From: Propionibacteriaceae bacterium
GTDB lineage: Bacteria > Actinomycetota > Actinomycetes > Propionibacteriales > Propionibacteriaceae
Reading direction: 5' to 3'
Assembly (NCBI GenBank): GCA_030539405.1
Contig: JAUNSA010000001.1
Span: 1 to 37,515 of the forward strand
Length of the DNA: 37,515 nt
Positions 1-9,608 of the stretch are shown in pieces. Positions within the stretch are counted from its first letter, which is position 1; every line of letters starts with the position of its first letter. The notes beneath the pieces were generated by a model. That model was not told where the DNA came from. It ran no database searches and saw only the letters and a program-made list of their open reading frames with translations. Made by a program: the position numbers and the translations under genes.

Positions 1-242
1 TCCTCGACCCCTGGTGGAACCCGGCGGCCGAGGCCCAGGCCATCGACCGCACGCACCGCATCGGCCAGGACAAGCCGGTCAACGTGTACCGGCTCGTCTC
101 GGCCGACACCATCGAGGAGAAGGTCGTCGCCCTGGCCGCGAGCAAGCAGCACCTGTTCGAGGAGGTGGTGGGGTCGGCGTCCGACCTGGCCGCACCGTTG
201 AGCGCCGAGGACATCCGCGGTCTGCTGTCCGAGGACGGGTGA
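1..242 (+). CDS. SNF2-family DEAD/DEAH-box helicase, C-terminal end only
   Basis: The window opens inside this gene; the reading frame begins at base 3 and stops with TGA at 240-242. The 79 visible residues start LDPWWNPAAEAQAIDRTHRI and continue GQDKPVNVYRL. This is helicase motif VI (Q-A-x-D-R-x-H-R-I-G-Q) of SNF2/Swi2 ATPases, whose arginines sense ATP. It is followed by the usual tail TIEEKVVALAASKQHL. SNF2 proteins move along double-stranded DNA and remodel protein-DNA complexes. The N-terminal domains lie outside the window, so the subfamily (for example HepA/RapA-like with a SWIM finger) cannot be decided. mshD follows after 29 nt. Confidence 0.9.
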   Translation, partial: LDPWWNPAAEAQAIDRTHRIGQDKPVNVYRLVSADTIEEKVVALAASKQHLFEEVVGSASDLAAPLSAEDIRGLLSEDG

Positions 243-259
243 GGGTGGCGGCCGGGCCG

Positions 260-265
260 TAAGGT
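260..265 (+). promoter_or_regulatory. Predicted -10 element for a leaderless mshD mRNA
   Basis: TAAGGT matches the actinobacterial TANNNT -10 pattern and ends 6 nt before the GTG of mshD. Transcription would start at or next to the first base of the start codon. There is no convincing Shine-Dalgarno sequence for this start. Confidence 0.4.
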
Positions 266-271
266 GGAGCC

Positions 272-1144
272 GTGGAGTCCCTGACCAGCCTGAGCCCCGA
301 CCAGCGCGATGCCGTGCTGGCCCTGGTGGCGTCCGCCGAGGCCGCCGACGGCACCGCCCCCCTCAACGAGGAGGCCCGGCTGCAACTCACCCGCTCTGAG
401 GCCACCCACTGGCTCGCGACCGCCGCCGACGGTGTCCTGGTCGGGTACGCCCAGTGGCACCCGGACAACGCGACCGGCCAGCTCGTCGTCCACCCCGACC
501 ACCGCCGCGCCGGCCACGGCACCACTCTGCTGACCTCGCTGCTCGCCGACGTCGCCGAACCGGCCGTGTGGGCGTTCGGGGACCTGCACGGGGCGCAACG
601 CTTCGCTGCGGCCCGCGACCTGGTCCCGGCCCGCGGCCTGCACATCATGGAGCGGGCGCTCGAACCCACCACCCCCCGCAGCGCTCCTGAGGGCATCACG
701 CTGCGACCTTTCACGGACGCCGACGCCGACGGCTTCCTCGCCGTGAACGCCGCCGCCTTCGCCGACCACCCCGAACAGGGTCACTTCTCGGCCACCGACC
801 TGGCCAACCGGCAGGCCGAAGCGTGGTGGGACCCGGCGGGCCTCATCCTCGCCACCGACGCCGAGGGCGTGGTCGGCTTCCACTGGACCAAGCGCCACGA
901 CGCCACCACCGGCGAGGTGTACGTGCTGGGCGTCCACCCGCGCGCGGCAGGCCTGGGCCTGGGCGGCGTCCTGCTGGACGCCGGGCTGGCGCACCTCGCC
1001 GACGGCGGGGCGAGCCGGGTGATCCTGTACGTCGATGCCGGCAACAAGAAGGCCGTCAGCCTGTACGAGCGGAGTGGTTTCCGCATCGCCCACAGCGATA
1101 CGCTCTACCGCCCCAGCACGAGCCATGACCACAGCCCGGCCTGA
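272..1144 (+). CDS. mshD: Mycothiol synthase MshD (tandem GNAT acetyltransferase)
   Basis: Predicted to catalyse the last step of mycothiol synthesis, acetylating the cysteinyl amine of Cys-GlcN-Ins with acetyl-CoA. The 290-residue protein has two GNAT domains, about residues 1-140 and 145-285, as in known MshD (around 300 residues). The N-terminal LNEEARLQL stretch is typical of MshD. The C-terminal domain carries the acetyl-CoA loop [18 protein letters not shown] and the ending [13 protein letters not shown] common to GNATs. The GTG start at 272 sits 6 nt after a TAAGGT box. A mycothione reductase gene at 10762-12153 supports a mycothiol-using host. MshD is preferred to a generic GNAT because of the double domain and length. 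Confidence 0.88.
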   Translation: MESLTSLSPDQRDAVLALVASAEAADGTAPLNEEARLQLTRSEATHWLATAADGVLVGYAQWHPDNATGQLVVHPDHRRAGHGTTLLTSLLADVAEPAVWAFGDLHGAQRFAAARDLVPARGLHIMERALEPTTPRSAPEGITLRPFTDADADGFLAVNAAAFADHPEQGHFSATDLANRQAEAWWDPAGLILATDAEGVVGFHWTKRHDATTGEVYVLGVHPRAAGLGLGGVLLDAGLAHLADGGASRVILYVDAGNKKAVSLYERSGFRIAHSDTLYRPSTSHDHSPA

Positions 1145-1169
1145 CCCGCGCCCGACCACGAGGAGCACG

Positions 1170-3260
1170 GTGAGTCCCAGCCACAGCCCCCTGCCTGCGG
1201 GCCGGTTCCGGGACCGCGAGCTGTCCTGGCTCGACTTCAACAACCGGGTCCTCGACCTGGCCCGGGACGCCGACCGGATCCCCCTGCTGGAGCGCGCCCG
1301 CTTCCTGGGGATCTTCAGCTCCAACCTCGACGAGTACTTCATGGTCCGCATCGCCGGGCTCAAGCGCCGCATCGACGCCGGGCTGGCCCTGCCGGGCGCC
1401 TCCGGCATCCAGCCGCGCGACCTGCACGAGCGGCTCCTGTCGCGCATCCGCACCCTCGCCGAGACCCAGGCGCAGGTGTTCGCGACCGACGTGCGCCCGG
1501 CGCTGGCGTCCGAAGGCATCCACCTGCTCGACTGGGACGACCTCACCGCCCAGGAGCGCGAGCGGATGGGCGAGCTGTTCCGCGAACGCCTCTACCCGAT
1601 CCTCACCCCGCTGGCCGTCGACTCGGCCCACCCCTTCCCCTACATCTCGGGACTGTCGGTCAACATCGCCGTCCTGCTGCAGCACCCCGCCACCGGGCAG
1701 CGGGCCTTCGCGCGGGTCAAGGTGCCGGCGAACCTGCCGCGCTTCCACCGGCTGGAGGAGGGGCGCTTCCTCCCCTTGGAACAGATCATCGGCCACCACC
1801 TGGGGGCGGTGTTCACCGGCATGCGGATCCTGACCTGGTCGACCTTCCGGCTCACCCGCAACGAAGCCCTCGAGGTCGAGGAGGACGACGCCGAGAACAT
1901 CCTCCACGCCCTCGAGCAGGAGATCCTGCGCCGCCGCGTCGGACGCCCCCCGGTTCGCCTCGAGGTCCAGGCCGACATGCACGCGGACCTGCTCGAGGTG
2001 CTGCTCGAAGAGCTGGCCATCACCCCCGGCGAGGTCTTCCGCCTGCCCGCGCCGCTCGACCTCACCGGCCTGGGCCAGATGGCGGACGCCGTGGCGCGCG
2101 AGGACCTGGCCTTCCCCGGCTTCCTCCCCCACACCCACCCCGACCTGGCCGAGGTGGAGACCTCCCAGCCGGCCGACCTGTTCACGGCGCTGGCCGAACG
2201 CGACGTCCTGCTGCACCACCCGTACGACTCCTTCGCCACGTCGGTGCAGCGCTTCGTCGAGCAGGCCGCCGCGGACCCGTCGGTGCTGGCCATCAAGCAG
2301 ACCCTCTACCGCACCTCCGGCGACTCCCCGATCGTGGACGCCCTCGTCGAGGCCGCCGAGGCGGGAAAGCAGGTGCTGGTCGTCGTCGAGATCATGGCCC
2401 GCTTCGACGAGCGGGCCAACATCCGCTGGGCGCGCACGCTGGAACGCGCGGGCTGCCACGTCGTGTACGGCGTCCTCGGCCTGAAGACGCACGCGAAGAT
2501 GTGCCTGGTCGTCCGCGACGAACCCGAGGGCCTGCGCCGCTACGCCCACATCGGCACCGGCAACTACCACCCCCGCACCGCCCGCGTGTACGAGGACATG
2601 GGGCTGCTCACCTCCGACCCCGCCATCACCGAGGACGTGGGCCGCGTCTTCAACCATCTGTCCGGCCTCACCCGCGGGCAGGAGTACCGCCGGCTGCTGG
2701 TCGCCCCCCACGGCGTCCGGCCGGGTCTGGTCGCGCTCATCGAGAACGAGATCGCCCACGCCGAGGCAGGACGCCCCAGCGGCGTCCGCCTGAAGGTGAA
2801 CGCCCTGGTCGACGAGACGGTCGTGGACGCCCTGTACCGGGCCTCGCGCGCGGGCGTCCCGGTCGACCTGCTGGTGCGCGGTATCTGCGTGGTCCGCCCC
2901 GGCGTGCCCGGGCTGAGCGAGAACATCCGCGTCCGGTCGATCCTGGGGCGCTTCCTGGAGCACAGCCGGCTGTACTGGTTCGCCAATGGTGGGACGCCGC
3001 GGGTGCACCTGGGCAGCGCCGACCTGATGCACCGCAACCTGGACCGCCGCGTGGAGGTCATCGTGCCCCTGGGCGAGCAACGCCACCTGGACGCCGTCGG
3101 GGACTTGTTCGACCTGGCGTTCAGCCCCGAGACGGCATCGTGGTGGCTGGAGGACACGACGTGGTCGATGCGCACCACGGACGAGGATGGGACGCCGCTG
3201 CGCGATGCGCAGGAACACCTGATCGCCACGTTGGGCGCCAAGCGGACGGAGGCTCGATGA
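1170..3260 (+). CDS. ppk: Polyphosphate kinase 1 (Ppk)
   Basis: Transfers the gamma-phosphate of ATP reversibly onto inorganic polyphosphate. The 696-residue protein shows the family landmarks: N-terminal [16 protein letters not shown], the site GLKTHAKM with the probable phospho-histidine near residue 441, and the block [19 protein letters not shown]. Length fits PPK1 (about 690-740). The frame is open upstream to 1035, inside mshD, but GTG 1170 is preceded by GAGGAG at 1160-1165 and leads directly into the conserved N-terminus; ATG 1125 is the alternative. The stop overlaps the ATG of the next gene (ATGA at 3257-3260), so the two are translationally coupled. The ppk/mutT1 pair is also adjacent in mycobacteria. 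Confidence 0.96.
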   Translation: MSPSHSPLPAGRFRDRELSWLDFNNRVLDLARDADRIPLLERARFLGIFSSNLDEYFMVRIAGLKRRIDAGLALPGASGIQPRDLHERLLSRIRTLAETQAQVFATDVRPALASEGIHLLDWDDLTAQERERMGELFRERLYPILTPLAVDSAHPFPYISGLSVNIAVLLQHPATGQRAFARVKVPANLPRFHRLEEGRFLPLEQIIGHHLGAVFTGMRILTWSTFRLTRNEALEVEEDDAENILHALEQEILRRRVGRPPVRLEVQADMHADLLEVLLEELAITPGEVFRLPAPLDLTGLGQMADAVAREDLAFPGFLPHTHPDLAEVETSQPADLFTALAERDVLLHHPYDSFATSVQRFVEQAAADPSVLAIKQTLYRTSGDSPIVDALVEAAEAGKQVLVVVEIMARFDERANIRWARTLERAGCHVVYGVLGLKTHAKMCLVVRDEPEGLRRYAHIGTGNYHPRTARVYEDMGLLTSDPAITEDVGRVFNHLSGLTRGQEYRRLLVAPHGVRPGLVALIENEIAHAEAGRPSGVRLKVNALVDETVVDALYRASRAGVPVDLLVRGICVVRPGVPGLSENIRVRSILGRFLEHSRLYWFANGGTPRVHLGSADLMHRNLDRRVEVIVPLGEQRHLDAVGDLFDLAFSPETASWWLEDTTWSMRTTDEDGTPLRDAQEHLIATLGAKRTEAR

Positions 3261-4144
3261 GCAAGAAGAAGAAGGTGACCGTGGCGGCCGGCACGGTCAC
3301 GCTGCGGGAGCGCGAGGGCAAGCAGCCCCAGGTCCTGCTGGTGCACCGCCCGGCCTACGACGACTGGAGCCTGCCCAAGGGCCACCTGGAGCCCGACGAG
3401 TACGAGGCGGTGGCCGCGGCCCGCGAGACGTGGGAGGAGACCGGCGTCAAGGTCGCCCTGCGCCACCCCATCGGCACAATCAGCTACCCGGTGGGCAGCG
3501 GCACCAAGGTCGTGCACTACTGGCGCGCCCGGCCGGTGGAGACGAGCCGCCGCAAGCCGGACAAGGAAGTGGACAAGGTCGCCTGGCTCACCCCCCAGCG
3601 GGCCCTCGAACGCATGACCTACCCCGACGAGCGGCGCGTGCTCACCCGGGCGCTCGAGCTGCCCGACACCACACCCTTCCTCATCGTGCGCCACGCCAAG
3701 GCCATGGACCGCAAGAACTGGTCCAACCGCGACCAGTACCGCCCCATCACCTCCCGGGGGCGCAAGCAGAGCAGCCGACTCATCCCGCTGCTGGAGGCGT
3801 TCGGCGTCCGGTCGCTGGCCTCGAGCACGTCGACGCGGTGCATCCAGACGCTGGCCCCCTACGGACGCATGGCCCGGCTCGACGTGGCTGGCTGGGCGGT
3901 GTTGTCCGAGGAGGTCGGCGAGGACAACCCCGCCGGCGTCCGCAAGCTCATGACGCAACTGGCCCGCGAGGCTGCGCGCTCCTCGACCGCCACGGCCGTC
4001 TGCGGTCACCGCCCGGTCCTGCCGACCATGCTGGACGCCGTGGGCGTCCCGAACCGGCCCATGCAGACCGCCGCGACGATCATCGCCCACCTCGACGCCG
4101 AGGGCCGCCAAGTTGCCGTGGAGTTCCACCGCCCCTTGTGCTGA
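3257..4144 (+). CDS. mutT1: NUDIX hydrolase fused to histidine phosphatase (MutT1 type)
   Basis: Predicted nucleotide-pool sanitising enzyme that hydrolyses 8-oxo-(d)GTP or related nucleotides. The 295-residue protein has an N-terminal NUDIX domain with a complete Nudix box at about residues 42-64 (G, then RETWEETGV). A C-terminal histidine phosphatase domain begins at [10 protein letters not shown] with the R-H pair at 145-146. This architecture is that of mycobacterial MutT1, whose gene also neighbours ppk. The N-terminus is lysine-rich (MSKKKK). The ATG overlaps the ppk stop by 4 nt and GGAGG lies just before it. Substrate preference cannot be read from sequence, and diadenosine polyphosphate hydrolysis is also possible. 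Confidence 0.9.
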   Translation: MSKKKKVTVAAGTVTLREREGKQPQVLLVHRPAYDDWSLPKGHLEPDEYEAVAAARETWEETGVKVALRHPIGTISYPVGSGTKVVHYWRARPVETSRRKPDKEVDKVAWLTPQRALERMTYPDERRVLTRALELPDTTPFLIVRHAKAMDRKNWSNRDQYRPITSRGRKQSSRLIPLLEAFGVRSLASSTSTRCIQTLAPYGRMARLDVAGWAVLSEEVGEDNPAGVRKLMTQLAREAARSSTATAVCGHRPVLPTMLDAVGVPNRPMQTAATIIAHLDAEGRQVAVEFHRPLC

Positions 4145-4203
4145 CGCAGAAATGGACCTGACACTAGCGGGGCAGGCGGCCCTTGTCCGGATCGAGACAC
4201 CTC

Positions 4204-4225
4204 GTTCACGTTTCGTTCATCTTCA
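4204..4225 (+). promoter_or_regulatory. PHO box (PhoP-type direct repeat) upstream of pstS
   Basis: Two 11-bp units, GTTCACGTTTC and GTTCATCTTCA, stand head to tail. This matches the PHO box known from Streptomyces (repeats of GTTCACC-like heptamers every 11 bp) that is bound by phosphorylated PhoP under phosphate limitation. A possible -10 TACCGT lies at 4253-4258. The rest of the 181-bp gap before pstS shows no other clear signal. Confidence 0.75.
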
Positions 4226-4325
4226 CGCCTGAGTCTCTTCACCAAGGACCTCTACCGTCCCTCTCGGAAACGGAAAAGTCCGACCTCGGGGAAGAACCCC
4301 GAACGCTCGCACGTGAGGAAATCCC

Positions 4326-5456
4326 TTGAAGCTCAAGAAGATCGGCGCCCCGCTCGCCGTCCTGACCGCCGCCGCGCTGTCCCTGACCGCCTGTGCAGGT
4401 AACGAGGGCACTGCCCCGGCCCCGGCTCCGGCCAACACCGCCGGTGGTGGCGACACCTCCGCCCCGGCCCCCGCCTCGACGCTGTCCGGCACCCTTGCCG
4501 GCCGTGGCGCCTCCTCGATGAGCGTTGCCCAGCAGACCTGGATCGCGGGCTTCCAGACCGCCAACGCCGACGTCACGATCAACTACTCCCCCGACGGTTC
4601 GGGTGCGGGCCGTGAGTCCTTCACCTCCGGTGCCGTCGACTTCGCCGGCTCCGACCGCGCATTCAAGGACGACGAGATGGGTGCCGGCAAGTTCGGCTCC
4701 TGCACCGCGGAGTCCAACGCGCTGAACCTGCCGGTCTACATCTCCCCGATCGCGATCATCTTCAACGTCGAGGGCGTGGACAAGCTGCAGCTCGACGCCG
4801 ACACCGTCGCGGGCATCTTCGCCGGCAAGATCACCAACTGGAACGATCCGGCCATCGCCGCCACGAACTCCGGCGTGACCTTCCCGGATGCCCCGATCAC
4901 CGCCGTGCACCGCTCCGACGACTCGGGCACCACCGAGAACTTCACCGACTACCTCTCCCAGGCCGCCCCCTCGGTGTGGACCGAGGAGGCCGACGGTGAG
5001 TGGCCGGCCGCCTTCGGTGGCGAGTCCGCCCAGGGCACCGCCGGTGTCGTGGACGCCGTCACCGGTGGCACCAACACCATCGGCTACGCCGACGCCTCCC
5101 AGGCCGGCGACCTCGGCACCGTCGAGGTCAAGTCCGGTGACGTGTTCGTCGGCCCGACCGCCGAGGACGCCGCCAAGCTCGTCGACAACTCCCCGGTCGT
5201 CGAGGGCCGTGGCGAGCACGACTACGCGCTCGAGCTCGACCGCAAGGCCGAGGGTGCGTACCCGATCGCCCTGGTCGCCTACGCGATGGTCTGCGAGGAC
5301 TACAAGGACGACGCCAAGGCCGAGCTGGTCAAGGCCTACATGGAGTACATGATCTCGGACGAGGGCCAGAAGGCCGCTCAGGCTGCTGCCGGCAACGCCC
5401 CCATCTCGGCGGACATGCAGTCGAAGCTGAAGGCCGCTGTCGACTCGATCTCCTGA
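4326..5456 (+). CDS. pstS: Phosphate ABC transporter substrate-binding lipoprotein PstS
   Basis: Binds inorganic phosphate outside the membrane and delivers it to PstCA. The 376-residue protein begins MKLKKIGAPLAVLTAAALSL and continues TAC, a lipoprotein signal with the lipobox cysteine at residue 23. A linker rich in Ala, Pro and Gly follows to about residue 60. The PstS fold includes GRGASSM, the SGAGRESF phosphate-binding loop and HRSDDSGTTENF, both with typical serines. The start is TTG at 4326, with a purine-rich GTGAGGAAA about 8 nt upstream; no ATG or GTG fits better. Heptamer GGCGTCC/GGACGCC copies are scarcer here than in the flanks. It is first in pstSCAB and lies behind a PHO box. 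Confidence 0.96.
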   Translation: MKLKKIGAPLAVLTAAALSLTACAGNEGTAPAPAPANTAGGGDTSAPAPASTLSGTLAGRGASSMSVAQQTWIAGFQTANADVTINYSPDGSGAGRESFTSGAVDFAGSDRAFKDDEMGAGKFGSCTAESNALNLPVYISPIAIIFNVEGVDKLQLDADTVAGIFAGKITNWNDPAIAATNSGVTFPDAPITAVHRSDDSGTTENFTDYLSQAAPSVWTEEADGEWPAAFGGESAQGTAGVVDAVTGGTNTIGYADASQAGDLGTVEVKSGDVFVGPTAEDAAKLVDNSPVVEGRGEHDYALELDRKAEGAYPIALVAYAMVCEDYKDDAKAELVKAYMEYMISDEGQKAAQAAAGNAPISADMQSKLKAAVDSIS

Positions 5457-5474
5457 TCGACTCTCCGGAGCAGG

Positions 5475-5509
5475 ACGGGTGCCCATCCCTCGGCGGGGCG
5501 GGCACCCGT
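5475..5509 (+). terminator. Hairpin between pstS and pstC (attenuator or mRNA stabiliser)
   Basis: ACGGGTGCCC at 5475-5484 pairs perfectly with GGGCACCCGT at 5500-5509 around a 15-nt loop. There is no T-run, so it is more likely a partial terminator or 3'-end stabiliser that keeps pstS mRNA more abundant than pstCAB. Such uneven expression is common for ABC binding proteins. Confidence 0.6.
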
Positions 5510-5549
5510 TCCTTCGGTCCCAGACCACCACAACTGCGCAGGAGGTGCA

Positions 5550-6539
5550 GTGAGTCAACAAACGCAGGCCCCCCGTGACCGGGGCGCTCACTCTGATCTG
5601 ATCCCGTCCAAGCCCCGTGTCGGCGACAAGGTCTTCACCGGCCTGTCCACCGGGTCGGGTATCGCGATCCTCGTCATCCTGGCCGCTGTGGCCGCCTTCC
5701 TCCTGCTGCGCGCCTTCCCGGCGCTCACGGCGTCCGCCGACGACATCGCGGCCCGTGGCTACACCAGCAACCTGCCCATCGAGGGCTTCTGGGGCTGGGT
5801 GCTCCCCCTCGCGTTCGGCACGATCTGGGCTGCGATCGGCGCGCTCGCGCTCGCGGTGCCCGTCTCGATCGGCATCGCGCTGTTCATCTCGCACTACGCC
5901 CCGCGCCGCCTTGCCGCCACGCTGGGCTACATCATCGACCTGCTGGCCGCCGTGCCGTCGGTCGTCTTCGGCCTGTGGGGCTTCTTCGTCCTGGCCCCCG
6001 CGCTCGGCCCGCTCCACCAGTGGCTAACCACCTACATGGGCTGGTTCCCGCTGTTCAGCGGCCAGGCGTCCGGCACCGGCCGCACCATCTTCACCGCCTC
6101 CATCGTGCTGGCCGTGATGATCCTGCCGATCATCACGTCGCTGTGCCGCGAGGTGTTCCTCCAGACGCCGAAGCTGCACGAGGAGGCCTCGCTGGCCCTC
6201 GGCGCCACCCGGTGGGAGATGATCACGATGGCCGTCTTCCCCTTCGCCCGCGCCGGCATCGTGTCCGCCATCATGCTCGGCCTGGGCCGCGCGCTCGGCG
6301 AGACCATGGCCGTCGCCATGATCCTCTCGGGCCAGAACCGCATCTCCTTCGAGGTGCTCACCGCCCAGAACCCCAACACCATCGCGGCGAACATCGCCCT
6401 GAGCTTCCCTGAGGCCTACGACCTCAAGATCAACCAGCTCATCGCCTCGGGCCTGGTGCTGTTCATCATCACCCTGGCCGTCAACATGTTCGCGCGCTGG
6501 ATCGTCAGCCGTCGCGCCGCCTTCTCGGGAGCCAACTGA
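5550..6539 (+). CDS. pstC: Phosphate ABC transporter permease PstC
   Basis: One of the two membrane subunits of the high-affinity phosphate transporter. The 329-residue protein has a hydrophilic N-terminus of about 25 residues, a first membrane segment near 35-55, and several more up to residue 325. The ABC-coupling EAA loop, HEEASLALGATRWEM with a downstream G, lies near residues 210-225. The GTG start at 5550 is preceded by the strong ribosome site AGGAGG about 6 nt upstream. The stop TGA overlaps the ATG of pstA by one base, indicating coupled translation of the two permeases. Confidence 0.95.
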   Translation: MSQQTQAPRDRGAHSDLIPSKPRVGDKVFTGLSTGSGIAILVILAAVAAFLLLRAFPALTASADDIAARGYTSNLPIEGFWGWVLPLAFGTIWAAIGALALAVPVSIGIALFISHYAPRRLAATLGYIIDLLAAVPSVVFGLWGFFVLAPALGPLHQWLTTYMGWFPLFSGQASGTGRTIFTASIVLAVMILPIITSLCREVFLQTPKLHEEASLALGATRWEMITMAVFPFARAGIVSAIMLGLGRALGETMAVAMILSGQNRISFEVLTAQNPNTIAANIALSFPEAYDLKINQLIASGLVLFIITLAVNMFARWIVSRRAAFSGAN

Positions 6540-7624
6540 TGTCCACCGCCACCCTGACCCCGAAGCGCTCCTCCGCGCCTGACAGCAGCTCCCTGACCGC
6601 CGGCCAGTTGCCCGGCTGGACGACCTGGGTCGTCGGCCTGGCCTCCCTCGCGGTCGGGTTCCTCGCCGCCTGGCTGCTCACCAGCTCGTTCAGCATCGGC
6701 CTGGGCGTCGCCCTCGCGGCCGTCGTGTTCCTGGTCGCCATGCACATCGCCTCGCTGACCGTCGAGGGCGGACGCCGCGCCGCCGACCGGTTGGCCAAGC
6801 ACATCGTCATCGGCATGTTCCTGCTGGCCCTGCTGCCGCTGATCTCCGTGACGGTCACGGCCGTCGGCAACGGCATCAGCCGCCTCGACCCGGGCTTCTT
6901 CGGCAACTCGATGCGCAACGTCGTCGGTGCCGGTGGCGGTGCGGCCCACGCCATCTGGGGCACGCTGATCATCACCGGCATCGCCATGCTGATCTCGGTG
7001 CCCATCGGCCTGCTGACCGCCGTTTACCTCGCCGAGTACGGCCAGGGCAAGCCGCTGGCCCGCTCGATCACCTTCTTCGTCGACGTGATGACCGGCATCC
7101 CGTCCATCGTCGCCGGCCTGTTCGCCTACGCGCTGTTCGGCGTCCTGTTCGGTATCGGCACCGTCAACGGCTTCGCCGGCGCGGTCGCCCTGTCGGTGCT
7201 GATGATCCCCGTGGTGGTCCGCTCCACCGAGGAGCTGCTGCGGATCGTCCCCAACGAGCTGCGCGAGGCGTCCTACGCCCTGGGCGTCCCGAAGTGGAAG
7301 ACGATCATGCGCATCGTCATCCCGACCGCCATCTCGGGCATCGTCGCCGGCGTCATCCTGGCCCTGGCCCGGATCATCGGCGAGACCGCCCCGCTGATGA
7401 TCGCTGCCGGCTTCACCCAGTCGCTCAACACGAACCCGGGCTCGGGCGCGATGATGACGCTGCCGGTGTTCGTCTACGACCAGTACGCCCGTCCGGGCAT
7501 CCCGCGTGAGCCCTACTGGGACCGCGCCTGGGCCGGAGCCCTTACCCTGATCCTGATCGTCATGCTGCTGAACCTCGTCGGCCGGCTGATCGCCAAGCGA
7601 TTCGCCCCGAAGACCGGCCGATAA
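6539..7624 (+). CDS. pstA: Phosphate ABC transporter permease PstA
   Basis: Second membrane subunit of the Pst transporter. At 361 residues it is longer than Escherichia coli PstA (about 296). It carries an extra N-terminal part with two or three hydrophobic segments (about 20-65 and 85-110) before the core permease. The core contains [20 protein letters not shown] and the EAA loop [16 protein letters not shown]. Long PstA proteins are usual in actinobacteria. It overlaps the pstC stop by one base. pstB follows 19 nt later with its own AAGGAG site. Confidence 0.94.
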   Translation: MSTATLTPKRSSAPDSSSLTAGQLPGWTTWVVGLASLAVGFLAAWLLTSSFSIGLGVALAAVVFLVAMHIASLTVEGGRRAADRLAKHIVIGMFLLALLPLISVTVTAVGNGISRLDPGFFGNSMRNVVGAGGGAAHAIWGTLIITGIAMLISVPIGLLTAVYLAEYGQGKPLARSITFFVDVMTGIPSIVAGLFAYALFGVLFGIGTVNGFAGAVALSVLMIPVVVRSTEELLRIVPNELREASYALGVPKWKTIMRIVIPTAISGIVAGVILALARIIGETAPLMIAAGFTQSLNTNPGSGAMMTLPVFVYDQYARPGIPREPYWDRAWAGALTLILIVMLLNLVGRLIAKRFAPKTGR

Positions 7625-7643
7625 CCCAAGGAGAACCACCGCC

Positions 7644-8423
7644 ATGTCCAAGCGAATCGAAGCCAAGAACGTCGACATCTACTACAGCAAGTTCAAGGCT
7701 GTCGAGGACGTCAACATGACCATCGAGCCCCGCGCCGTCACCGCCTTCATCGGCCCGTCGGGCTGTGGCAAGACGACCTTCCTGCGGACGCTCAACCGCA
7801 TGCACGAGGTCATCCCGGGCGCCTACGTCGACGGGGAGATCACCCTCGACGGCGAGAACCTGTACGGCAACGGGGTCGACCCGGTGAACGTGCGCCGCAA
7901 GGTCGGCATGGTGTTCCAGCGCCCCAACCCGTTCCCCACGATGTCGATCAAGGAGAACGTGCTCGCCGGCCTGCGCCTGAACAACAAGAACGCGAGCCGG
8001 ACCGAGCAGGACGAGATCGCCGAGAAGGCCCTGCGCGGCGCCAACCTGTGGGAAGAGGTCAAGAACCGCCTCGACCTTCCCGGCTCCGGACTCTCCGGCG
8101 GCCAGCAGCAGCGCCTCTGCATCGCGCGCGCCATCGCCATGGCCCCCGAGGTGCTGCTGATGGACGAGCCGTGCTCCGCCCTGGACCCCATCTCCACCCT
8201 GGCGATCGAGGACCTGATCCAGGAGCTCAAGTCCAAGTACACGATCGTGATCGTGACCCACAACATGCAGCAGGCCGCCCGTGTCTCCGACACCACCGCC
8301 TTCTTCAACATCGCCGGCACCGGACAGCCCGGCAAGCTCATCGAGATGGACACCACCGAGAAGATCTTCTCCACCCCGAGCGTCCAGGCGACCGAGGACT
8401 ACATCACCGGTCGCTTCGGCTGA
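7644..8423 (+). CDS. pstB: Phosphate ABC transporter ATPase PstB
   Basis: ATPase that powers phosphate import. The 259-residue protein has all ABC motifs: Walker [10 protein letters not shown] (about 38-46), Q-loop in [12 protein letters not shown], signature LSGGQQQR, Walker [14 protein letters not shown] and the switch histidine in IVTHNMQQA. The length equals typical PstB. AAGGAG lies about 11 nt before the ATG. No phoU gene follows directly; the next feature is the palindrome-bounded cassette at 8485-9698. Confidence 0.97.
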   Translation: MSKRIEAKNVDIYYSKFKAVEDVNMTIEPRAVTAFIGPSGCGKTTFLRTLNRMHEVIPGAYVDGEITLDGENLYGNGVDPVNVRRKVGMVFQRPNPFPTMSIKENVLAGLRLNNKNASRTEQDEIAEKALRGANLWEEVKNRLDLPGSGLSGGQQQRLCIARAIAMAPEVLLMDEPCSALDPISTLAIEDLIQELKSKYTIVIVTHNMQQAARVSDTTAFFNIAGTGQPGKLIEMDTTEKIFSTPSVQATEDYITGRFG

Positions 8424-8484
8424 TCGGCTACTGCGGCTGATCGTCGCGCGGCTGGTCGGCTTCCCTTGGGGGCGTCCGGTTGGC

Positions 8485-8554
8485 TGACTGCTGGTTTGGG
8501 ACCGCTGGTTTGAGTGCCATGGCACGCAAACCAGCGGTCCCTTTTCAGCAGTCA
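8485..8554. repeat. 70-bp palindrome, left boundary of the nuclease cassette
   Basis: Near-perfect palindrome centred between 8519 and 8520 on GTGCCATGGCAC. The 35-nt arms differ at only about five positions. The left arm holds GCTGGTTTG twice, at 8490-8498 and 8504-8512, 14 bp apart. The right arm overlaps the TGA stop (8552-8554, minus strand) of the nuclease gene. Read as an inverted repeat against 9628-9697 it matches at about 64 of 70 positions, with the first 47 identical. It may also terminate pstB transcription. Confidence 0.92.
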
Positions 8555-9559
8555 CGCTGCAGGACGCCCGATGGCCGCGTTGATGGCCCGTTCAACCTGG
8601 TCGAGGAAGGCATCGGGACGCAGACGGAGCCCCAGCACCGGGATGTGCAGCGTGACCTTCACGTCGTTGTCGATCTGGAGGTTGTTGGAGCGCAGGGCAT
8701 CCTCGACGCCGGCGAGCCCTTGATTGTGGTGCGCTCCCTGGATCTCGACATGGACCCCCAGCTCCTCCCACAGCACATCGAGGTAGACGCGGCCGCCTGC
8801 GCCGGTCCGAAGTGCCTGGCGGGTGGGTCCTGGCAGGCCACGCGCGCGACACAGCCGGGCGAAGTCGAGCTCGGAGAGGGAGTGGGCGCCGTCGCAGACG
8901 TCCCCGATGACCTCGGTGAGCAGTCCGCGGCGCTTCGATGCCTGCACCTGTCCCCAGCATTCCATCAGTGCGGCTCCCGGGAGGAGCCGCTGCTGGACAG
9001 CCATGGCCACCACGGTGGCGGCGGCCTGGTCGCTGCGGGCCCATTGCGCAGCGCGGAGCACCGCCACCTCGGGTGCCGTCCGCCGCAACTCGGACTCGAT
9101 GACCCGGCCCAGGATGCGCGGCCGGTGGTGCCGCACACCCACCAGGGGGCGGACGTGCGCACCATTGGCCACCGACACGTGGACCACCGGTTCGTCCCAT
9201 CCGGTCAGCCCGGCGGCCTGCAACGCGCTGATGCCGTCGAGGGCCGCGGAGCGTCCGGACTCCCACAGGGCCAGCCACCACGCAGCCCGGCCGGTGAGCT
9301 CGACGCCGGTCACGTCGAGCGTGTGGCGTCCCACGGCGCGCCAGGCCCCGTGCTCGATCTGGCTCCGCACTTGGCCGCGGGTGAGCCCTGCGGCGTGGAG
9401 CATGCTGCGGGTCGCGAGACCCTCATAGGGCTGGGCGAGGCGCTTCGCGAGCTGGTGTCGCCGTTCCCGTTCGAGGCGCGCGGCGGCTGCCCGGTCGGCG
9501 CGGGAGCGCGACGAGGCGTCCGGTTCTGGCATCGGTGGGATGGAGGTGGGGGTGTCCAT
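8552..9559 (-). CDS. AbiEi-like winged-helix plus DUF559 nuclease protein, cassette-borne
   Basis: From ATG 9559 the protein has 335 residues. Residues about 45-85 (LATRSMLHAAGLTRGQVRSQ and on) resemble the AbiEi-type antitoxin winged helix. Residues about 230-325 resemble DUF559/Vsr-like PD-(D/E)XK nucleases: YLDVLW with D261, then HVEIQGAHHN with E272 and Q274, then ALRSNNLQ. The family is common in actinobacteria as single genes annotated as type IV toxin-antitoxin or endonuclease-domain proteins; function is not established. No AbiEii toxin gene is adjacent. The frame is open to TTG 9622, and GTG 9616 is also possible. ATG 9559 has GGAG very close upstream. The stop lies inside the left palindrome. 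Nuclease activity is inferred from motif residues only. Confidence 0.75.
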   Translation of the reverse strand: MDTPTSIPPMPEPDASSRSRADRAAAARLERERRHQLAKRLAQPYEGLATRSMLHAAGLTRGQVRSQIEHGAWRAVGRHTLDVTGVELTGRAAWWLALWESGRSAALDGISALQAAGLTGWDEPVVHVSVANGAHVRPLVGVRHHRPRILGRVIESELRRTAPEVAVLRAAQWARSDQAAATVVAMAVQQRLLPGAALMECWGQVQASKRRGLLTEVIGDVCDGAHSLSELDFARLCRARGLPGPTRQALRTGAGGRVYLDVLWEELGVHVEIQGAHHNQGLAGVEDALRSNNLQIDNDVKVTLHIPVLGLRLRPDAFLDQVERAINAAIGRPAA

Positions 9560-9608
9560 GACTCCATCGTGGTGGATGAAATGGCCGACTCCGCCGGAGA
9601 GGCGATAG

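Noticed and set aside
1056-3218. Minus-strand open frame of 720 codons opposite ppk
   Set aside because: High G+C makes long antisense frames common; the plus frame encodes an unmistakable polyphosphate kinase.
2501-3256. Extension of the MutT1-type gene into ppk
   Set aside because: The upstream part is an out-of-frame reading of ppk, rich in Arg and Pro; the true start is ATG 3257.
5457-5549. Riboswitch between pstS and pstC
   Set aside because: Only a single simple hairpin is present, with no conserved aptamer features.
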